34,112 bases of DNA, taken from contig JAQGNM010000362.1 in NCBI GenBank assembly GCA_028291845.1, positions 1 to 34,112 on the forward strand, read 5' to 3'. Made by a program: the position numbers and the translations under genes. Positions 27,675-34,112 of this stretch are shown piece by piece; positions within the stretch are counted from its first letter, which is position 1; every line of letters begins with the position of its first letter. The stretch is from Massilia sp. (GTDB lineage: Bacteria; Pseudomonadota; Gammaproteobacteria; Burkholderiales; Burkholderiaceae_D). The notes under the pieces were generated by a model that was not told the origin of the DNA, did no database searches, and saw only the letters and a list, made by a program, of their open reading frames with translations.

Positions 27675-28753
27675 ACGTTGTCGACGCGCTGGCCGATCCA
27701 GGCTTTTCAGCCGCCGTCATCGCCTGGCAGAGAGCCCACGGCCGCCACGCCCTGCCCTGGCAAAACACCCGCGACGCCTACCGCATCTGGCTGTCCGAGA
27801 TCATGCTGCAGCAAACCCAGGTGGCGGCGGTGCTGGGCTACTACGCGCGCTTTCTCGAGCGCTGTCCGACCGTGCAATCGCTGGCCGAAGCGTCGTCCGA
27901 GGAAGTGATGCAGCTGTGGAGCGGGCTCGGTTACTACACCCGCGCGAGAAACCTGCACGCCTGCGCGAAACGGGTGGTGGCCGAATACGGCGGCCAGTTT
28001 CCGATCGACCCCGCCCTGCTGGCCGACCTGCCCGGCATCGGCCGCTCGACGGCGGCGGCGATCAGCGCCTTTGCCTACGGCACCCGCGCGGCGATTTTGG
28101 ACGGTAACGTCAAGCGGGTGTTTGCCCGCGTGTTCGGCGTCGAACAGTACCCCGGCATCAAACCGGTGGAGGATGCCTTGTGGCGGCGCGCGGAGGCGCT
28201 GTTGCCCGAGTCTGGTATCGAACGTTATACCCAAGGCTTGATGGACCTGGGGGCGACACTGTGCACGCGCGCCAATCCGGCCTGCGAGCGTTGCCCTTTG
28301 CAGAACCGCTGCGTGGCCTACGCCACCGGGCGCACCGCCGAACTGCCGGTGCGCAAACCGTCCAAGGCGACGCCGGAAAAGCGCGCCGCCATGCTGGTGG
28401 TGCTCGACGCCGGCCAGGTGTTATTGGAACAGCGCGCCGACAGCGGCATCTGGGGCGGGCTGTTGTCGCTGCCGGAAGTGGACGGCCACGCCGCCGTCGA
28501 CGTCGCCCTGCCCGACCCTTTATTGTCGGCGCAACGCTTCGGCGCGGTCGACACCATCGATGCGCTGCTGCCGCTGACGCACGGTTTTACCCACTACAAG
28601 CTGCATATTCATCCGCGCCAGGTGCAGTTGTCTGCGCGTTCGGCGCCGGTAGCGGGTTTCGTGTGGTGGGACCTGGACAAGATCGGGGCGGCGCCGCTGC
28701 CGGCGCCGGTGAAGAAGTTGCTTTCGCAGTTAGCCAGCCCGTCGCTGTTTTAG
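27671..28753 (+). CDS. mutY: A/G-specific adenine glycosylase
   Basis: GTG start overlapping the preceding TGA (GTGA); LPWQNTRDAYRIWLSEIMLQQTQVAAVL...LPGIGRSTAAAISAFAYG..., Fe-S motif CTRANPACERCPLQNRC, C-terminal NUDIX-like domain. Confidence 0.96.
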   Translation: MNVVDALADPGFSAAVIAWQRAHGRHALPWQNTRDAYRIWLSEIMLQQTQVAAVLGYYARFLERCPTVQSLAEASSEEVMQLWSGLGYYTRARNLHACAKRVVAEYGGQFPIDPALLADLPGIGRSTAAAISAFAYGTRAAILDGNVKRVFARVFGVEQYPGIKPVEDALWRRAEALLPESGIERYTQGLMDLGATLCTRANPACERCPLQNRCVAYATGRTAELPVRKPSKATPEKRAAMLVVLDAGQVLLEQRADSGIWGGLLSLPEVDGHAAVDVALPDPLLSAQRFGAVDTIDALLPLTHGFTHYKLHIHPRQVQLSARSAPVAGFVWWDLDKIGAAPLPAPVKKLLSQLASPSLF

Positions 28754-28754
28754 C

Positions 28755-28867
28755 AGGGGGACTGGCACGCGCGCAGCGCGGTGCCTGTCCCATTTTGGCT
28801 TCGTGGAAAAGCAGGATGTGGCGCAGAGCGAAGAATGGGACAGGCACCCTCGGGTGCCTGTCCCCCT
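28755..28867. repeat. REPIN-like inverted pair, copy C
   Basis: AGGGGGACTGGCACGCGCGCAGCGCGGTGCCTGTCCCAT (28755-28793) facing ATGGGACAGGCACCCTCGGGTGCCTGTCCCCCT (28835-28867); between convergent mutY and dgt. Confidence 0.9.
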
Positions 28868-28881
28868 GCTGCCAGCGCCAA

Positions 28882-30018
28882 CTACAACTCGTCGATGGAA
28901 AAAATCCTGCGATGCTCGCGAATCGCATACCGGTCCGTCATCCCCGCGATGTAATCGGCGATCTTGCGAGCCTGTTTCGATACGTCGCCGTCAATCACCT
29001 GATAATCGGGCGGCAGCAGCACCGGGTCGCGCATGAAGGCGTCGAACAAATCGTTGACGATGCGGCTGGCTTTGACGCGCATGCGGTTGACCTGGTAATG
29101 GCGATACAGATTCGCGTGCAGAAAACGTTTCAAGGCCGTCGTCTCGGCCTTCATGCTGTCCGAAAAACGGATCAGCGGCGGCGCGGCGCGCACGTCGTCG
29201 ATGTTTCGCGGGGCGGCGTCGAGGATCAGGGCGGCGGAGGTGGCGACCACGTCCGCCGTCATCACCGTGATCATGCGCCTGGAGGTTTCGTACAGCGCGC
29301 GCCGGCCCGGCAGGCCGGGGTATTTCGCTTCCACTTCGCGATGAAAGCGGGCAAACAGATCGACTTCCATCATCTGCCCCATGGTGATCAGGCCCGAGCG
29401 CAGGCCGTCGTCGATGTCATGGTTGTTGTAGGCGATTTCATCGGCCAGGTTGGTCAATTGCGCTTCCAGGCTGGGCTGGGTACGATCGAGAAAGCGTTTG
29501 CCCAACTCTCCCAGCTGGCGGGCGTTGGCGTTCGAGCAGTGCTTTAAAATCCCTTCACGCGTTTCGAACATCAAATTCAAGCCGTCGAAGTCGCCGTAGT
29601 GCTCTTCGAGCGAGTCGACCACCCTTAAACTTTGCAGGTTGTGTTCGAAGCCGCCGTACTCGCGCATGCATTCGTTGAGCACGTCCTGGCCGACGTGGCC
29701 GAACGGCGTGTGGCCCAGGTCATGCGCCAGCGACACCGCTTCGACCAGGTCTTCGTTGATCTGCAGGCTGCGCGCCAGGGTACGGCCGATCTGCGCCACT
29801 TCGATCGAATGGGTCAGCCGGGTGCGGAACAAATCCCCCTCGTGGTTCAAAAAAACCTGGGTCTTGTATTCGAGGCGGCGAAAGGCGGTCGAGTGGATGA
29901 TGCGGTCGCGGTCGCGCTGGAACTCGCTGCGCGAGCCGGCGGCGGCTTCCGGAAAGACGCGGCCGCGCCCTTGCGACGAATGCGCCGCGTAGGGCGCCAG
30001 CTTGTCGTCGAAGTTCAT
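28882..30018 (-). CDS. dgt: Deoxyguanosinetriphosphate triphosphohydrolase-like protein
   Basis: HD domain: [47 protein letters not shown]...[19 protein letters not shown]. Confidence 0.95.
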   Translation of the reverse strand: MNFDDKLAPYAAHSSQGRGRVFPEAAAGSRSEFQRDRDRIIHSTAFRRLEYKTQVFLNHEGDLFRTRLTHSIEVAQIGRTLARSLQINEDLVEAVSLAHDLGHTPFGHVGQDVLNECMREYGGFEHNLQSLRVVDSLEEHYGDFDGLNLMFETREGILKHCSNANARQLGELGKRFLDRTQPSLEAQLTNLADEIAYNNHDIDDGLRSGLITMGQMMEVDLFARFHREVEAKYPGLPGRRALYETSRRMITVMTADVVATSAALILDAAPRNIDDVRAAPPLIRFSDSMKAETTALKRFLHANLYRHYQVNRMRVKASRIVNDLFDAFMRDPVLLPPDYQVIDGDVSKQARKIADYIAGMTDRYAIREHRRIFSIDEL

Positions 30019-31679
30019 GGCGCGCTGCAGGCGGCGATGGTGGCCAGCAGCAGCTCGCGCGGGGCGCCGCCGATGCTGGGCGCACCGAGCGGCTTCAACA
30101 AGATGAACTTGATGTCGCCGCCCTCGTTTTTCTTGTCCACTTCCATCAGCTCGAGCCAGCGTTCGGGCGCCATGCGCGGCGCCACCGTCGGCAGGCCGGC
30201 GGCCTGCACCAGCGCGCGCACGCGTTCGAAGGCGGCGTCGTCGATATGGCCCAGGCGGCGCGACAGGTCGGCCGCCATCACCATGCCGCAGCCGACCGCC
30301 TCGCCGTGCAGCCAGGCGCCGTAGCCCATGCCCGCTTCGATGGCATGGCCGAAGGTGTGGCCGAAGTTGAGGATGGCGCGCAGGCCCCCTTCCCGTTCAT
30401 CCTGGCGCACCACCTCGGACTTGATTTCGCAGGAGCGCGCCACGGCGTACGCCAGCGCCGCGCGGTCGCCCGCCACCAGGGCGCCGATATTGGTTTCGAT
30501 CCAGCTGAAAAAGACGGCGTCGATGATGGCGCCGTGCTTGATCACTTCGGCCAGGCCGGCCGCCAGCTCGCGCTGCGGCAAGGTGGCCAGCGCGGCGGTA
30601 TCGGCCAGCACTGCGCGCGGCTGATAGAAGGCGCCGATCATGTTCTTGCCGAGCGGGTGATTGATGCCGGTCTTGCCGCCCACCGAGGAGTCGACCTGCG
30701 CCAGCAAGGTGGTCGGCAGCTGCACGAAGGGCACGCCGCGCATGTAGCTGGCGGCGGCGTAACCGGTCAGATCGCCGATGACACCGCCGCCCAGCGCCAC
30801 CAGGGTCACCTTGCGGTCGCATTTATGCTGCAACAAGGCGTCGAACACCTTCATCAGCGAGTCGTGCGTCTTGTACTGCTCGCCGTCGGGCAAAATAATT
30901 TCCAGCACGTCGCGGCCGGCATCGCGCAGGGCGCGCGTCACCCCTGCCAGGTACAGCGGGGCGACGGTGGTGTTGGAGACGATCGCGACCTGGCGGCCCC
31001 GAATGTGGCGGGTGAGCAACTCGGCGTCGGCCAGGACATTGGCGCCGATCACGATCGGGTAGCTGCGCTCGCCAAGATCGACGGTAAGAGTAAGTGGGGA
31101 CGATTGCTGGGTCATCGATTTGGTGGCCGCCAGAGCCTGCTCGCGCGCAGGCGCGCCGAGCAAGTCCAGCTGGTCCAGAATTATTTGAACCATCGATTGT
31201 ACGTTAGGGCGGCCGGTGTCGATCACCAGTTCGGCGATCTCGCGGTACAGCGGCTCGCGCTGGAGCAGCAATTCTTCGAGTTTGCGGCGTGGATCGGCGG
31301 TTTGCAGCAGCGGCCGGTTCTTGTCATGGGCGGTGCGCTGGAGGATGCTGTGGACGTTGGCGCGCAGGTAGACCACGGTGCCGCCGGCGGCCAGGCGGGC
31401 GCGATTTTCGGCCGAGAGGACGGCGCCGCCGCCGGTGGCGAGCACGATGCCGTCCTGGCCGCACAGGTCACGGATGACCTCGGCTTCGCGGCGACGAAAA
31501 CTTTCCTCGCCTTCGATCTCGAAAATCCACGGGATCGAGGCGCCCGTGCGGGCCTCGATCTCGTGGTCCGAGTCGACGAATCGCTTGCCAAGCTTGCGGG
31601 CAAGGATGCGGCCGATGGTGGTTTTCCCAGCGCCCATCAATCCGACCAGATAAATATTCTTGCTTGCTTGATGGGCCAC
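30015..31679 (-). CDS. aroKB: Fused shikimate kinase/3-dehydroquinate synthase (AroK-AroB)
   Basis: One 554-aa ORF: AroK part [34 protein letters not shown]...GGGAVL, then without a stop the AroB part [17 protein letters not shown]...[48 protein letters not shown]. Confidence 0.93.
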   Translation of the reverse strand: MAHQASKNIYLVGLMGAGKTTIGRILARKLGKRFVDSDHEIEARTGASIPWIFEIEGEESFRRREAEVIRDLCGQDGIVLATGGGAVLSAENRARLAAGGTVVYLRANVHSILQRTAHDKNRPLLQTADPRRKLEELLLQREPLYREIAELVIDTGRPNVQSMVQIILDQLDLLGAPAREQALAATKSMTQQSSPLTLTVDLGERSYPIVIGANVLADAELLTRHIRGRQVAIVSNTTVAPLYLAGVTRALRDAGRDVLEIILPDGEQYKTHDSLMKVFDALLQHKCDRKVTLVALGGGVIGDLTGYAAASYMRGVPFVQLPTTLLAQVDSSVGGKTGINHPLGKNMIGAFYQPRAVLADTAALATLPQRELAAGLAEVIKHGAIIDAVFFSWIETNIGALVAGDRAALAYAVARSCEIKSEVVRQDEREGGLRAILNFGHTFGHAIEAGMGYGAWLHGEAVGCGMVMAADLSRRLGHIDDAAFERVRALVQAAGLPTVAPRMAPERWLELMEVDKKNEGGDIKFILLKPLGAPSIGGAPRELLLATIAACSAP

Positions 31680-31704
31680 GATGTCTACATGCTATCGGCC
31701 CCGC

Positions 31705-33660
31705 TTACGGGCAACTGAAGGTCACCTTGAACGGGTAGGTTGTGGTTACCGCCTTGGGCGTGGTGATGTTCACATTGAACGTACTCACCAATGCCTTGGT
31801 GCAAGGCGTCGGCTGGGTGCTGCCAATGGTAATTGTATGATACGAACCCTGATTTCCACTAATCGTGTTGCCGGTGAGGTCATCGCCGCTGGCCGAATGG
31901 GGGAAAATATTTTGGACGGTATCCGGCGCCGCGCCGACCGCGGTGCCGTTGTTGATGTTCGCTATGGAAATCTTGGTACCGAAAGGCATCGGATTGTTGT
32001 TCACGTCGCTGATCAGCAAACTGAACACTTTCGACTCGCTGGCGCCGACCGTGCCCAAGTCCGTCTCGATGCCTGGCAAGCGCGTTGCCGAACCGTTCAG
32101 ATAGACGTTGCTGGCGCTGCTACCGCTGAAAAACAGGGCGGTTTTTTTGAAGATCGTGTTGGTACCATCGGTCGAACTGGCGCAAATGGTGGCAACACCA
32201 GGGCGCGTTGCATCGTTCATGCCGACACCGCCGGCCCCGTAATTGTTGCACGGTGTGCCTGGGGTATTCGCGCTGTTCGAGCGCGGGTCCTGGGTGCGGA
32301 AATCCACCGAGCAGCCGCCATTGACGGTGTTGCAGCCGCCCTTGTTCGAGCTGCCCACGGCGCCCAGGTTGGTTTGGAACACCACAGGGGTGCCATCCGG
32401 CACCGGGTTGCCGAACTGATCGGCAATCAACACGTTGACAAACGCCGCAGGGACGGCAACCCCGCTGTCGTAGCTCAAGCCTTCGAGATTGCTGGCGGTA
32501 GTGCTCAGCGAAAACGCCTTTTGCACCGCCAGGCCTGTAGTGACGACGATCGAGTCGGACAGGGTGGAAATGCCGCTTTCGAGCGTCGCCTGGACGCGGA
32601 AGGTGGTTGCCTGCGATCCCGAATTGACGGTGGTGATCACTTCGCCATTCTGGTCGGTGGTATCGACTGCCTTGTTGACCGTGACAGCCGTGGTGGTGGT
32701 GCCGAATTTGACCAACTGGCCCGCCAAGGGCTTGCCGAAAATATCGAACACCTTGAACTTGAGGGTCGCCGTTTCGGTGCGCGAGATGCCACCCTGGCCC
32801 TTGATGACGATCGACTGGTCGACCGGCGTGGCCGAAGAAAACTGTACCGATGCGGCAGCGGGCGAGGCGATGTCGAGGATGGCGCTGGCAGGCGCGACGG
32901 CGCCTTGCACGGACGCGCTGATGGTGTCGCGGGTAGCGCACCCAAGGTCGCGGTAGACCGCCTGGGCCGTGCCGTTGGTGGTATTGACGGTAGCGGCCAG
33001 GGTGGCTTTGCCAGCGGTCACGCAGGCTGAACTGAGCGACACCGCCAGCTGCTCACCCGTGTAGCGGGCGCCAGCGGCCAGCACATCGACCGACAGGGTG
33101 GTGGAACCGTAAGCGGCGATCGCTGCCGGCTGCAAGCTCAATGGCCCCAAGGTCAGCGCGGTGGCGCCGACCGAAAAGGTCGCGCTGGAAACAATACTGG
33201 CTCCGCCGACATCGGCGGTGACTGTGACCTTGCCGGCGCCGTCGGCAGCCAGCGATGCAGGCCGCATCGTCACGCTCGCCACACCGCTGGCATCGGTCAG
33301 TGCGGTGCCCACCGACGGCGAAAACACCGCCAGGGTGGTCTCGGTGGCAAAGGTGACCAGCGCGCCGCTGACTGGCTTGCCGTCTTTGTCCTTGACGGTC
33401 GCCTTGACTACCAGGGGAGTGCCGGCACTGAGCGCATTGACCGCCTGGCCAGCAGCATTGGAGAGGGCCAGCGTAACAGTCGGCAACACCGGCGTTGGCG
33501 TGACCGGGGTAGTGGGCGTGGTCGGCGTCACTGTGCTGCCGCCGGTGGTGCCGGCTGAACCGCCGCCGCCACCGCACGCCGCCAGCGAGGCGGAAAACAG
33601 GCCGATCGCGGCGTAACGGGCCATGATGGCGGGGGACAGCGATTTTTTCATCGGTTGCAT
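31705..33660 (-). CDS. Secreted lipoprotein with bacterial Ig-like (Big_1/invasin-type) domains
   Basis: Lipobox LAAC, GGGGGSAGTTGGSTVTPTTPTTPVTPTP linker, repeated Ig-like segments (VKATVKDKDGKPVSGALVTFATET..., FKVFDIFGKPLAGQLVKFGTTTT..., VLIADQFGNPVPDGTPVVFQTNLGAVG). Confidence 0.82.
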   Translation of the reverse strand: MQPMKKSLSPAIMARYAAIGLFSASLAACGGGGGSAGTTGGSTVTPTTPTTPVTPTPVLPTVTLALSNAAGQAVNALSAGTPLVVKATVKDKDGKPVSGALVTFATETTLAVFSPSVGTALTDASGVASVTMRPASLAADGAGKVTVTADVGGASIVSSATFSVGATALTLGPLSLQPAAIAAYGSTTLSVDVLAAGARYTGEQLAVSLSSACVTAGKATLAATVNTTNGTAQAVYRDLGCATRDTISASVQGAVAPASAILDIASPAAASVQFSSATPVDQSIVIKGQGGISRTETATLKFKVFDIFGKPLAGQLVKFGTTTTAVTVNKAVDTTDQNGEVITTVNSGSQATTFRVQATLESGISTLSDSIVVTTGLAVQKAFSLSTTASNLEGLSYDSGVAVPAAFVNVLIADQFGNPVPDGTPVVFQTNLGAVGSSNKGGCNTVNGGCSVDFRTQDPRSNSANTPGTPCNNYGAGGVGMNDATRPGVATICASSTDGTNTIFKKTALFFSGSSASNVYLNGSATRLPGIETDLGTVGASESKVFSLLISDVNNNPMPFGTKISIANINNGTAVGAAPDTVQNIFPHSASGDDLTGNTISGNQGSYHTITIGSTQPTPCTKALVSTFNVNITTPKAVTTTYPFKVTFSCP

Positions 33661-33724
33661 GGTCGATCCAGTGAGAATGGCGCAACCCGCTTCAGAGGGC
33701 GGGCCGGGCGGTTGAACTGAGTAA

Positions 33725-34112
33725 TTAACGGGCAGGCGGCGCGTCGGCGACGATCTTCGGCGTCAGGAACACCAGCAGTTCCGTCTTCGAGGTTTCGCGT
33801 CCGGTGGTCTTGAACAGGTGGCCGATCAGCGGCACGTCGCCCAGCAGCGGCACCTTGGTGTCATTGGTGCGGTCGGTCTGCTGATAAATACCGCCCAGCA
33901 CCACGGTGCCGCCATTTTCAACCCGCACCTTGGTCTTCACGTGCTGGTTGTTGATGGCGAAACCGGCCGGCGTGGAGTCGCCCTTGGAATCCTTGTTCAC
34001 TTCGACGTCGAGCATGACGTTGCCGTCAGGCGTGATCTGCGGGGTCACTTCCAGGCGCAGGTTGGCCTTTTTGAAGGTGATCGAGGTGGCGCCGCTGCTG
34101 GTGGCGACCTGG
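33725..34112 (-). CDS. pilQ: Type IV pilus secretin PilQ, C-terminal part (truncated by window edge)
   Basis: Minus-strand translation QVATSSGATSITFKKANLRLEVTPQITPDGNVMLDVEVNKDS...INNQHVKTKVRVENGGTVVLGGIYQQ...VPLLGDVPLIGHLFKTTGRETSKTELLVFLTPKIV. The frame is open through the window edge. Confidence 0.95.
   Translation of the reverse strand, partial: QVATSSGATSITFKKANLRLEVTPQITPDGNVMLDVEVNKDSKGDSTPAGFAINNQHVKTKVRVENGGTVVLGGIYQQTDRTNDTKVPLLGDVPLIGHLFKTTGRETSKTELLVFLTPKIVADAPPAR

Noticed and set aside
28180-29547. 455-aa plus-strand ORF spanning mutY and dgt
   Set aside because: Out of frame with mutY and antisense to dgt; runs through REPIN copy C; no domain.
24862-29900. Idea that mutM, mutY and dgt form one guanine-quality-control cluster
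   Set aside because: dgt is convergent and belongs to the pilQ-lipoprotein-aroKB-dgt transcription unit; adjacency alone does not support a functional unit.
30246-31718. 490-aa plus-strand ORF opposite aroKB
   Set aside because: Antisense shadow; AroK and AroB motifs are unambiguous on the minus strand.
33480-33560. Short repetitive stretch (Pro/Thr/Val codons) as possible tandem repeat element
   Set aside because: Explained as the low-complexity linker after the lipobox of the Ig-like lipoprotein.
1-34112. CRISPR array, prophage, rRNA operon or full IS with transposase
   Set aside because: No regularly spaced direct repeats, phage structural genes, rRNA sequence or transposase ORF were recognised; the only mobile-element signals are the short non-autonomous repeats reported.

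Overview
This is a GC-rich chromosomal segment. Gene content and order suggest a betaproteobacterium of the Oxalobacteraceae (Massilia/Duganella/Janthinobacterium-like); that assignment is inference. Most of the window is housekeeping: a partial carbamoyltransferase at the left edge (absent from the ORF track), an enoyl-CoA hydratase/HIBYL-CoA hydrolase, the kdsD-kdsC-lptC-lptA-lptB-rpoN-hpf cluster, a Kef-type antiporter, a GGDEF protein, a MOSC protein, gluconokinase, ychF, a hipBA-type toxin-antitoxin pair, a patatin-like phospholipase divergent from an alpha/beta-hydrolase-TPR protein, lolB-ispE-tRNA-Gln-prs-rplY-pth, a TPR protein, mutM-dynamin-like GTPase-mutY, and pilQ(partial)-Ig-like lipoprotein-aroKB(fused)-dgt. 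The most interesting signals are non-coding. (1) A 181-bp element at 12784-12964 has IS4-like terminal inverted repeats and a perfect 13-bp target-site duplication. The duplicated sequence is the core of a terminator-like hairpin. (2) A family of REP/REPIN-like paired palindromes occurs three times, each time in a gap between convergent genes, and one copy lies inside the 181-bp element. (3) Two matching palindromic operators lie at hipBA. Other points: the in-frame AroK-AroB fusion, the dynamin-like GTPase coupled to mutY, and a lipoprotein gene between pilQ and aroK. No CRISPR array, rRNA, prophage or transposase ORF was seen.
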